NCBI GenBank assembly: GCA_016284115.1
Contig: JAEEOD010000227.1
Location: 1-13,725 of the forward strand
DNA from: Bacteroidaceae bacterium
GTDB taxonomy: Bacteria; Bacteroidota; Bacteroidia; Bacteroidales; Bacteroidaceae
Direction of reading: 5' to 3'
Length of the DNA: 13,725 bases
Shown: positions 7,032-12,942 of the stretch, in pieces
Position numbering within the stretch: the first letter of the stretch is position 1
Layout: each line of letters starts with the position of its first letter
Notes under the pieces: model-generated
What the model was told of the DNA's origin: nothing
The model's database searches: none
What the model saw: the letters and a program-made list of their open reading frames with translations, nothing else
Made by a program: the position numbers and the translations under genes

Positions 7032-7977
7032 TCAAAACCATGAACATGAACACTGCCATTGCCACGAAAAAGAACATGAGCATCATCATCTGCATGAGAG
7101 CAAATATGACTACATGTTGAAGAAATACAGGACTGACCTCGATGACAATGAAGTAAAGGATTTGGTATTCCCATTATTGGAGAAACACTTACCAGAAAAC
7201 AATACATTGGAAGTCAAGAAATTCCTCTTTAACTGTATTGATTTAACTACATTAAAAGAAACAGACAATGATGAGTATGTGATGGAGTTTACCAAGAAAG
7301 TAAATCAGTTTGACGAGGAGTATCCAGAACTGAAAAATGTAGCCGCTATTTGTGTTTATCCTTGTTTTGCCGAGATAGTAAGAGACACTTTGGAAGTAGA
7401 GAATGTAAACGTAGCTTGTGTTGCTGGTGGGTTCCCATCGTCACAAACTTATCCCGAAGTTAAGATTGTAGAAACGGCTCTTGCCATTAAAGATGGTGCC
7501 GATGAGATTGACATCGTCATTTCTGTTGGAAAGTTTTTAGCTGGCGATTATGAGAATATGTGCGATGAAATCGATGAATTAAAAGAAACATGTAGAGATC
7601 ATACCCTCAAGGTAATTCTCGAAACAGGAGCCTTGAAACATGCTTCAGACATCAAAAAAGCCGCCCTACTCTCTATGTATGCTGGTGGAGATTTCATTAA
7701 GACATCAACAGGTAAGATTGCTATTTCTGCTACTTATGAAGCAGCCTATGTCATGTGCCAGGCCATCAAGGAATACTATGAGCAAACAGGAATAAAGAAA
7801 GGCTTTAAAGCTGCTGGAGGCATCAATACTGTTCAAGATGCCGTTTGCTATTACACAATTGTAAAAGAAGTATTGGGAGAGGAATGGTTAGACAACAAGT
7901 ACTTCCGCTTGGGAACAAGTAGGTTAGCAAATCTATTGTTGTCAGAAATTGTAGGAAAAGAAATGAAGTTCTTTTAG
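7021..7977 (+). CDS. deoC: Deoxyribose-phosphate aldolase with His-rich N-terminal tail
   Basis: A 318-residue class I aldolase that splits 2-deoxyribose 5-phosphate into glyceraldehyde 3-phosphate and acetaldehyde in deoxynucleoside breakdown. The Schiff-base lysine is Lys227 in DFIKTSTGK. The second active-site lysine is Lys263 in GFKAAGGI, and the catalytic Asp is Asp164 in DEIDIVIS. The phosphate-binding end is RLGTSRLANLL. The core is of the longer Bacteroidota type; E. coli DeoC has 259 residues. Residues 1-26 form an extra tail with 11 His and two Cys, unlike the rest. The ATG at 7021 overlaps the previous gene by 11 nt. The next in-frame ATG (residue 32) would cut into the KYDYMLKKY segment that I recall as conserved in relatives, so the upstream start is preferred. 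The gene ends tail to tail with the minus-strand prenyl synthase gene, with a 4-nt overlap. Confidence 0.95.
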   Translation: MEHNQNHEHEHCHCHEKEHEHHHLHESKYDYMLKKYRTDLDDNEVKDLVFPLLEKHLPENNTLEVKKFLFNCIDLTTLKETDNDEYVMEFTKKVNQFDEEYPELKNVAAICVYPCFAEIVRDTLEVENVNVACVAGGFPSSQTYPEVKIVETALAIKDGADEIDIVISVGKFLAGDYENMCDEIDELKETCRDHTLKVILETGALKHASDIKKAALLSMYAGGDFIKTSTGKIAISATYEAAYVMCQAIKEYYEQTGIKKGFKAAGGINTVQDAVCYYTIVKEVLGEEWLDNKYFRLGTSRLANLLLSEIVGKEMKFF

Positions 7978-8954
7978 TGTTTCCTATCTACTACATAATC
8001 AAGGTAAGCATTCAAGGCTTGCTTGATTTCAGAATCAGGAGCATCTGCTATAAAGGCAGATGCTTTTTCTTTAATTTCATCGATTATTTTATATGAATAC
8101 TCAATACCACCTTTCTCTTTAGTAAACTCTATCAACTGATGAATCTCTTCATCGGTAGCAGTAAAGAAACGCACTTTCTCAGCCAATTTAAGATAAGTAG
8201 CATCTTGGGTAGAATTCAAAGCATAAAGTACTGGTAAAGTTAGTTTTCCTTCTTTCATGTCGTTGCCTGTAGGCTTGCCCAATTCTTTGTTATCAAAGTA
8301 GTCAAAGATATCATCCTTAATCTGAAAACAAATACCAATATAATCACCAAACTGACCAGCCTTTTCAATTATTTCAGCTGAAGCTCCACCAGCGATAGCG
8401 CCTGAACGACAACAAGAAGAAAAAAGAATAGCAGTCTTATTACGGATAATATCGAAATAAACGTCGTAGGAAAGCGTATTATTAGCAATATTATACAATT
8501 GTAACAACTCTCCATCAGCTAATTTCTGTCCTAACTTAGCAACAATATCGACTATATCAAAATTACGCGTCAAAGATACTTGTTGCAGAGCTGTAGCAAG
8601 GAAGAAATCACCAGATAAAACTGCTACCTTATTATTAAATGCCGCATTCACCGAGGTTTGTCCTCTTCTTTGATCGCTTTCATCCACCACATCATCATGA
8701 ATCAAGGTAGCAGTATGCAATAACTCAAGTGAAACAGCTGCATAATAAGCCATAGGAGTAACCTTTCCAAAACACTTAGTAATCAACAACAACAAGAGGG
8801 GCCTCATCATCTTACCATGCTTTTGAGTAACATGTTCTATAACCTGATTCAAAAGCACATTTGAAGAAGATAAAGAAGCCTTGTAAAGCTCAATGAACTG
8901 CTCCATTTCAGCTTCAACGGGTTTATGTGCTGTTAACAAACCTTGATTCATCAT
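7974..8954 (-). CDS. Long-chain polyprenyl diphosphate synthase (IspB-like)
   Basis: A 326-residue trans-isoprenyl diphosphate synthase. It extends farnesyl-type diphosphates with isopentenyl diphosphate units, most likely to make the menaquinone side chain. The first Asp-rich motif is DDVVDESDQRRG (residues 87-98) and the second is DDIFDYFDN (214-222). The segment before the first motif, LLHTATLIHDD, lacks bulky aromatics and resembles octaprenyl synthase IspB more than farnesyl synthase IspA, which suggests a long product; chain length is not certain. The usual GKRxRP element near the N-terminus reads GKMMRP (47-52). Translation starts at one of two adjacent ATGs (8954 or 8951). The gene is divergent from polA and convergent with deoC. 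A terminator-like hairpin for the opposite strand lies inside its 3' end. Confidence 0.93.
   Translation of the reverse strand: MMNQGLLTAHKPVEAEMEQFIELYKASLSSSNVLLNQVIEHVTQKHGKMMRPLLLLLITKCFGKVTPMAYYAAVSLELLHTATLIHDDVVDESDQRRGQTSVNAAFNNKVAVLSGDFFLATALQQVSLTRNFDIVDIVAKLGQKLADGELLQLYNIANNTLSYDVYFDIIRNKTAILFSSCCRSGAIAGGASAEIIEKAGQFGDYIGICFQIKDDIFDYFDNKELGKPTGNDMKEGKLTLPVLYALNSTQDATYLKLAEKVRFFTATDEEIHQLIEFTKEKGGIEYSYKIIDEIKEKASAFIADAPDSEIKQALNAYLDYVVDRKH
7997..8028. repeat. Imperfect hairpin in the 3' end of the prenyl synthase gene
   Basis: Arms of about 12 bp (AATCAAGGTAAGC with GCTTGCTTGATT, one bulged G and one G-U pair) surround a 7-nt loop. No T-tract follows on either strand. It lies between the deoC stop and the terminator-like hairpin at 8040, so it may fold in the deoC 3' tail, for example as a barrier to exonucleases. 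That role is inferred. Confidence 0.35.
8040..8072 (+). terminator. Rho-independent terminator-like hairpin for the deoC transcript, inside the opposing gene
   Basis: The plus strand has AGCATCTGC (8040-8048), the 7-nt loop TATAAAG, and GCAGATGCT (8056-8064): a perfect 9-bp stem. The run TTTTCTTT follows directly. It lies 63 nt after the deoC stop codon. The same bases on the minus strand encode the Ala-Ser-Ala-Phe-Ile-Ala-Asp-Ala stretch of the prenyl synthase, so the sequence does two jobs. There is no other candidate terminator for the long plus-strand operon. Confidence 0.7.
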
Positions 8955-8968
8955 TCATTATTTTCCTA

Positions 8969-8976
8969 CAAAAGTA
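8969..8976 (-). promoter_or_regulatory. -7 box of the prenyl synthase promoter
   Basis: Read on the minus strand, TACTTTTG is a full TAnnTTTG match, placed 14 nt before the ATG at 8954. The -33 region has only a weak TTTC-like element. It lies within the divergent region shared with polA. Confidence 0.55.
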
Positions 8977-8987
8977 GTAATTTCTTG

Positions 8988-9017
8988 TTGAAATGTTGTA
9001 TTTATTTTATACATTTA
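8988..9017 (+). promoter_or_regulatory. Candidate polA promoter
   Basis: A TTG at 8988-8990 is 19 bp from TACATTTA at 9010-9017, which differs from TAnnTTTG only in the last base. It sits 21 nt before the polA ATG at 9039. The polA and prenyl synthase promoters are back to back: the two -7 boxes are about 33 bp apart and point away from each other. Confidence 0.45.
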
Positions 9018-9038
9018 CGCATAAAAATAGCGAAAACG

Positions 9039-11897
9039 ATGAGAACAAGCGATAAACTATTCCTTTTAGACGCCTATGCGCTTATCTATAGGGCCTACTA
9101 TGCACTGATAAAAAACCCACGAGTCAACTCAAAAGGCCAGAATACATCTGCCATTATGGGGTTTGTCAACACTCTGGAGGAAGTTTTGAAAAAAGAAAAT
9201 CCTTCACATATTGGAATAGCTTTTGACCCTGCAGGTCCTACATTTCGACACGAAGCCTACCCTGCTTACAAGGCACAACGTGAAGAGACGCCTGAAGATA
9301 TTCGCAAATCAGTTCCTATCATAAAAGAAATCATCAAGGCATACAATATCCCAATACTTGAAGTAATGGGCTATGAAGCCGATGATGTAATAGGCACATT
9401 GGCAACAAAAGCCGGTGAAAAAGGGATAAACACATATATGCTTACCCCAGATAAGGACTATGGTCAATTGGTAAAAGAACATGTATATATGTATCGTCCC
9501 AAGTTCACAGGAGGATTTGAGACCATGGGACCGGAAGAGGTAAAGACAAAATATGGCCTTACCTCAACCTTGCAGATAATCGATCTGCTGGGTTTAATGG
9601 GAGATGCTTCTGACAACATACCCGGTTGCCCTGGTGTAGGTGAGAAGACGGCTCAAAAACTGATAGCCGAATTTGGAAGCATTGAAAACCTGTTGGCGAA
9701 TACCGACCAACTGAAAGGTGCACTTAAAACAAAAGTTGAAACCAACAAAGAGCAAATAAAATTTTCAAAGTTCCTTGCCACCATCAAGACAGATGTGCCA
9801 ATAGAACTGGATGAGGAAGCACTCAAATATAAAGAGCCCAACTTTACAGAATTGAAACGATTGTTCGATGAACTTGAGTTTCGGTCACTTTATGACAGAG
9901 TTCTCTCGAGATTAGGGACTTCAAAGTCAGAGGTAGCACCAGACATGTTTGCGGGTACCTTATTTGCCACCCCAACCCCCACTCTATCCAAGCCTACTGA
10001 TGAGGGAGCTAAAATCATGCCGATTCAAGGTGATTTGTTTGCAGAAAATCCGATTGACTCCCCGATTGATGTAGAAAAATCGAATCTAAAAGCATTAAAT
10101 CCAGACGAGGTGGATTATCAACTCATTGATACTGAAGACAAAAGACAAGAAATAATTGAAAAATTATTGTCAGCTAAAATATTTGCGTTAGATACAGAAA
10201 CCACAGGAACCGAGCCGATGATGGCAGATTTGGTGGGTATGAGCTTCAGCGATGCAAAAAATAGAGCTTATTACGTTCCTGTACCTGCTGACTATGAAGA
10301 AGCATTAAAAATCGTGCAAACTTTCAAACCTGTTTTCGAAAATGAAGTATCGATTAAAGTGGGCCAGAATATCAAATACGACATGATTATACTACACCAT
10401 TATGGTGTTGAGGTGAAAGGTCCCCTATTCGACACCATGCTGGCTCATTATGTTCTCCAACCAGAATTGCGTCATAATATGGATTACCTTGCGGAAATTT
10501 ATCTGCACTATAAAACTATCCACATTGATGAACTGATTGGAGCTAAGGGAAAGAACCAGAAAAATATGAGAGACCTATCCCCTATTGATATATATAGGTA
10601 CGCATGTGAGGATGCTGATGTGACACTTCAACTAAAGAATGTTTTAGAGGAGGAGCTGAAGAAGGAAAAAGTGGAACAACTGTTCTATGAAATTGAAATG
10701 CCTTTAGTTCCAGTGTTGGTTAATATCGAGACAAATGGAGTATTGCTAGATACTGAAGCCTTGAAACAAACTTCGGTATTGTATAACCAACGAATGGTAG
10801 AAGTCGAACAAGAGATATACCAGTTGGCAAGTCAACAATTCAATATTAGTTCGCCCAAACAGGTAGGTGATATTCTATTCAAAGACCTTAAACTTGTTGA
10901 GAAGCCTAAAAAGACCAAGACTGGTCAATATGTCACTTCTGAAGAGGTGTTGGAAAGCCTTCGCCATAAGCATCCCATTGTTAGCAAAATCCTTGATTAT
11001 AGAGGTCTGAAAAAATTGCTTAGCACTTATATCGATGCTTTGCCTGAATTAATAAATCCTCGTACAGGGAGAATACATACTTCTTTCAACCAAGCAGTAA
11101 CATCTACAGGAAGATTAAGTAGCAGTAATCCTAACCTCCAAAATATCCCTGTACGAGATGATGATGGCAAAGAAATTCGTAAATGTTTCATACCAGATCC
11201 AGGGTGTGAATTCTTCTCTGCCGACTACTCACAAATAGAGCTTCGAATCATGGCTCACCTCAGTAGAGATATTAATATGATAGATGCGTTCAATCATGAC
11301 TATGATGTACATGCCGCAACAGCAGCTAAAATTTATAAGGTACCTATGGGAGAGGTAAGCAAAGATATGCGTCGTAAAGCCAAAACGGCTAACTTTGGTA
11401 TCATCTATGGAATCTCTGTATTTGGTTTAGCCGAGCGCATGGGTGTAGATAGAAGCGAAGCTCGTAAGTTGATCGAAGGTTATTTTGAGACTTATCCTCA
11501 TATCAAGGAATACATGGATAAGAGCATTGAGAAAGCTCGAGAAAACGGTTATGTAGAAACAATCTTCCATCGAAAACGTTACTTACCAGATATTAACTCT
11601 CGCAACGCTACAGTTAGGGGATATGCAGAGCGAAATGCCATCAATGCACCTATACAAGGTAGTGCAGCGGATATCATCAAAGTAGCGATGGCTCATATCT
11701 ATCAACGCTTCAAAAGTAATAATTTGAAAGCAAAAATGATTCTTCAAGTACACGACGAACTTAACTTCAGCGTACCAATGTCTGAAAAAGAGATAGTTGA
11801 GAAGATTGTTATAGAAGAAATGGAACGTGCATATTTAATGCTAGTACCCTTAAAAGCTGACTGTGGATGGGGTAAAAATTGGCTTGAAGCACATTAA
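9039..11897 (+). CDS. polA: DNA polymerase I
   Basis: A 952-residue family A polymerase with all three domains. It removes RNA primers and fills repair gaps, including those left by UvrABC. The 5' nuclease (about 1-290) has LLDAYALIYRAYYA, YEADDVIGTLA, TPDKDYGQLV and GDASDNIPGCPGVGEKT. The 3'-5' exonuclease (about 360-540) keeps Asp385 and Glu387 (DTE), Asp448 (NIKYD), Tyr521 and Asp525 (YACED), so proofreading should work. The polymerase has motif A Asp729 (SADYSQIELR), motif B Arg779/Lys782/Phe786/Tyr790 (RRKAKTANFGIIYG) and motif C Asp906 (QVHDEL). The linker at about 295-350 is Pro/Thr-rich and contains QGDLF (330-334), a clamp-binding-like motif. The frame stays open upstream to 8943, but that extension has no Pol I character and crosses the divergent promoter region, so the ATG at 9039 (MRTSDKLFLLDAYALIYRA) is chosen. 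Confidence 0.98.
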   Translation: MRTSDKLFLLDAYALIYRAYYALIKNPRVNSKGQNTSAIMGFVNTLEEVLKKENPSHIGIAFDPAGPTFRHEAYPAYKAQREETPEDIRKSVPIIKEIIKAYNIPILEVMGYEADDVIGTLATKAGEKGINTYMLTPDKDYGQLVKEHVYMYRPKFTGGFETMGPEEVKTKYGLTSTLQIIDLLGLMGDASDNIPGCPGVGEKTAQKLIAEFGSIENLLANTDQLKGALKTKVETNKEQIKFSKFLATIKTDVPIELDEEALKYKEPNFTELKRLFDELEFRSLYDRVLSRLGTSKSEVAPDMFAGTLFATPTPTLSKPTDEGAKIMPIQGDLFAENPIDSPIDVEKSNLKALNPDEVDYQLIDTEDKRQEIIEKLLSAKIFALDTETTGTEPMMADLVGMSFSDAKNRAYYVPVPADYEEALKIVQTFKPVFENEVSIKVGQNIKYDMIILHHYGVEVKGPLFDTMLAHYVLQPELRHNMDYLAEIYLHYKTIHIDELIGAKGKNQKNMRDLSPIDIYRYACEDADVTLQLKNVLEEELKKEKVEQLFYEIEMPLVPVLVNIETNGVLLDTEALKQTSVLYNQRMVEVEQEIYQLASQQFNISSPKQVGDILFKDLKLVEKPKKTKTGQYVTSEEVLESLRHKHPIVSKILDYRGLKKLLSTYIDALPELINPRTGRIHTSFNQAVTSTGRLSSSNPNLQNIPVRDDDGKEIRKCFIPDPGCEFFSADYSQIELRIMAHLSRDINMIDAFNHDYDVHAATAAKIYKVPMGEVSKDMRRKAKTANFGIIYGISVFGLAERMGVDRSEARKLIEGYFETYPHIKEYMDKSIEKARENGYVETIFHRKRYLPDINSRNATVRGYAERNAINAPIQGSAADIIKVAMAHIYQRFKSNNLKAKMILQVHDELNFSVPMSEKEIVEKIVIEEMERAYLMLVPLKADCGWGKNWLEAH

Positions 11898-12085
11898 AAT
11901 ATGTTGTATAACATTATTTAACTTTCAATCATTAAGCACATCTTTTAGGTAAAAAGATTATCACGTTGTATTGAAAAACCGTTTCTTTTGATTTGCAAGC
12001 TATCATTTTGTCAGCAAAACAACCATTTTGAAATTACTATTGATGTTGTTGGCTTTACATATTGCTATAAATAATTGCGTTTTTA
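11898..12085. other. Intergenic region after polA, no gene seen
   Basis: AT-rich DNA between the polA stop and the next promoter. A 5-bp hairpin (ATGTT-GTAT-AACAT, 11901-11914) follows the polA stop but lacks a T-tract, so I do not call a terminator. No convincing small reading frame or structured RNA is visible. Confidence 0.6.
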
Positions 12086-12117
12086 TTTGTTTTGTCCAGA
12101 AAAAGCTTCTACCTTTG
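12086..12117 (+). promoter_or_regulatory. Strong Bacteroidota promoter for the DUF3836-like gene
   Basis: TTTG at 12086-12089 and TACCTTTG at 12110-12117 are separated by exactly 20 bp. Both boxes match the primary-sigma consensus (TTTG / TAnnTTTG). Transcription would begin at about 12122-12125, giving a leader of nearly 60 nt. This is one of the two best promoters in the window. Confidence 0.85.
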
Positions 12118-12121
12118 CATC

Positions 12122-12143
12122 GTCATTCTGAAAGAATGGTGAC
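12122..12143 (+). promoter_or_regulatory. Hairpin at the 5' end of the predicted mRNA leader
   Basis: ATTCT (12125-12129) pairs with AGAAT (12133-12137) around a GAA loop. The stem extends through a GGT bulge by GTC (12122-12124) with GAC (12141-12143). It falls at the predicted transcription start, where a hairpin would be expected to slow decay from the 5' end. The structure is small and its function is inferred. Confidence 0.4.
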
Positions 12144-12167
12144 AATATGTTAGACAATTTAAATAAT

Positions 12168-12173
12168 AGGAGA
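12168..12173 (+). promoter_or_regulatory. Shine-Dalgarno-like site AGGAGA
   Basis: AGGAGA lies 7 nt before the ATG at 12181, at good Shine-Dalgarno spacing. Most other genes here have no such site, as usual in Bacteroidota, so its presence supports both this start and strong translation. Confidence 0.55.
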
Positions 12174-12180
12174 TAAAACA

Positions 12181-12555
12181 ATGAAGACTTTAAGATTTAT
12201 CATTTTAGCTGCTTTAATGGTTTGCAGTATCAACGCAATGGCTGGTAACAACGACAACTTGGTATACAACAACGAGGAAGTTAATGGTATAATGGTTGGC
12301 CAGACAGTATATAAGAATATTGACAATATGTTGGTTAACTACTTGCAGTACAACTACAAGTATGACAATCAGCAGCGCATGACTGAGAACATGTGCCAAA
12401 AGTGGAACGGTAGCGAGTGGATCAATGATGTTTGCATCCGCTATCAGTACGAGGGCAAGCAGGTTACCACTACTTACTACAAGTGGAACAAGAACAAGAA
12501 GGAATTTGTGCTGGTTCCAAGCATGACTGTTACAATGGACGTTGAGACCATGTAA
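12181..12555 (+). CDS. Small secreted DUF3836-like protein
   Basis: A 124-residue protein with a clear signal peptide: positive MKTLR, a hydrophobic stretch to about residue 15, and likely signal peptidase I cleavage after Ala-Met-Ala (19-21). The mature part, about 103 residues, is rich in Asn, Tyr and Lys. It has strand-like aromatic blocks (NYLQYNYKYD, CIRYQYEGKQVTTTYYKW) and ends in a LVPSMTVTMD segment. From memory this is the pattern of DUF3836, a family of unknown function found mainly in Bacteroidota; this was not checked by search. Cys15 is in the signal, but LMVC is a poor lipobox because Val precedes the Cys, so a lipoprotein is less likely. Codons favour AAC, TAC and AAG far more than in neighbouring genes. 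Together with the strong promoter, Shine-Dalgarno and terminator, this suggests an abundant periplasmic or extracellular protein made from a single-gene transcript. Confidence 0.8.
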   Translation: MKTLRFIILAALMVCSINAMAGNNDNLVYNNEEVNGIMVGQTVYKNIDNMLVNYLQYNYKYDNQQRMTENMCQKWNGSEWINDVCIRYQYEGKQVTTTYYKWNKNKKEFVLVPSMTVTMDVETM

Positions 12556-12587
12556 AAAATCCCAAACCTTAGAAAACCTTAATCTTG

Positions 12588-12625
12588 AAGGCTGTGCTTT
12601 TGAATGCACAGCCTTTTTTATTTTT
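12588..12625 (+). terminator. Rho-independent terminator of the DUF3836-like gene
   Basis: AAGGCTGTGC (12588-12597) and GCACAGCCTT (12606-12615) form a perfect 10-bp stem with an 8-nt loop. The T-tract TTTTTTATTTTT follows directly (12614-12625). It starts 33 nt after the stop codon and is the clearest intrinsic terminator in the window. Confidence 0.93.
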
Positions 12626-12791
12626 CTCCTCTCTCATCACATAGATTGTTTGGCAATTTGATTATTAGATATTTATATGTATAATGAAGAATGTAAACTC
12701 GCCACAAATAATAATAAATAATAAGCAACCAAAAAGATTGAAACTTTCAAAATAATAGTTAGCTATTTAATAACCCAACTAGAATTGAAGG

Positions 12792-12849
12792 TTTAGAGGA
12801 AGTAAAATGACCTTTTACTTCCTCTAAATAAGGAATCAACTTCCTCTAA
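12792..12849. repeat. Perfect 16-bp inverted repeat plus a third copy of its core
   Basis: The left arm TTTAGAGGAAGTAAAA (12792-12807) and the right arm TTTTACTTCCTCTAAA (12813-12828) are exact reverse complements around the 5-nt spacer TGACC. The 11-mer ACTTCCTCTAA from the right arm (12817-12827) recurs exactly at 12839-12849, a shift of 22 bp. There are thus three copies of the core (one inverted, two direct) at centre spacings of about 24 and 22 bp. No T-tract follows on either strand, so it is not an ordinary terminator. It could be an operator array, or a small dispersed palindromic repeat. Confidence 0.85.
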
Positions 12850-12860
12850 GCTACGAACCA

Positions 12861-12893
12861 ACAAAACAAATAAATATATTTATTTGGTTTTGT
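12861..12893. repeat. AT-rich palindrome covering the ychF -33 box
   Basis: CAAATAAATATATTTATTTG (12867-12886) is a perfect 20-bp palindrome. If the G at 12887 is bulged, six more pairs extend it (ACAAAA at 12861-12866 with TTTTGT at 12888-12893). Its last four bases are the -33 TTTG of the ychF promoter, a natural position for an operator. AT-only palindromes also arise by chance. Confidence 0.6.
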
Positions 12894-12914
12894 ATTCGAC
12901 TTGCACTATCTTTG
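12883..12914 (+). promoter_or_regulatory. ychF promoter
   Basis: TTTG (12883-12886) and TATCTTTG (12907-12914) are separated by exactly 20 bp, a full match to the Bacteroidota primary-sigma consensus. Transcription would start near 12920, about 22 nt before the ATG at 12943. Confidence 0.87.
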
Positions 12915-12942
12915 CACCCAATTATTAAAGATTTAGCAAGAT

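Larger units (their letters stand above)
12626..12942. other. Intergenic region upstream of ychF with repeats
   Basis: This 317-nt stretch has no convincing gene; the longest ATG frames are around 15 codons. The first part, to about 12785, is simple AT-rich DNA, including an AATAATAATAAATAATAA tract near 12707. The second part holds the inverted repeat at 12792-12828, an extra copy of its core to 12849, the AT palindrome at 12861-12893 and the ychF promoter. Confidence 0.7.

Noticed and set aside
7956..7975. AAAAGAA/TTCTTTT hairpin at the end of deoC as a terminator for the minus strand
   Set aside because: Seven weak pairs, almost all A-T, within coding sequence; too weak to call, though no better minus-strand terminator was seen.
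8943..9038. N-terminal extension of polA by 32 codons to an upstream ATG
   Set aside because: The extra residues lack Pol I character, cross the divergent promoter region and overlap the start of the minus-strand prenyl synthase gene; the family N-terminus begins at the ATG at 9039.
10643..10656. A TTTAGAGGA match inside polA as a further copy of the ychF-upstream repeat
   Set aside because: Only nine bases match and it lies in coding sequence; expected by chance.
11901..11914. Terminator hairpin after polA
   Set aside because: Only five base pairs and no T-tract, so not distinguishable from chance in AT-rich DNA.
12195..12228. Lipoprotein signal in the secreted protein (Leu-Met-Val-Cys)
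   Set aside because: Val just before the Cys does not fit the Gly/Ala/Ser preference, and a clear Ala-x-Ala site follows at residues 19-21.
12214..12609. 131-codon open frame on the minus strand across the secreted-protein gene
   Set aside because: It is a shadow frame created by the biased codons of the plus-strand gene, runs into that gene's terminator and shows no recognisable domain.
12792..12828. Intrinsic terminator at the long inverted repeat
   Set aside because: The stem is perfect, but neither strand has a T-tract after it, and the stem base is A/T. The upstream gene already has a good terminator at 12588.
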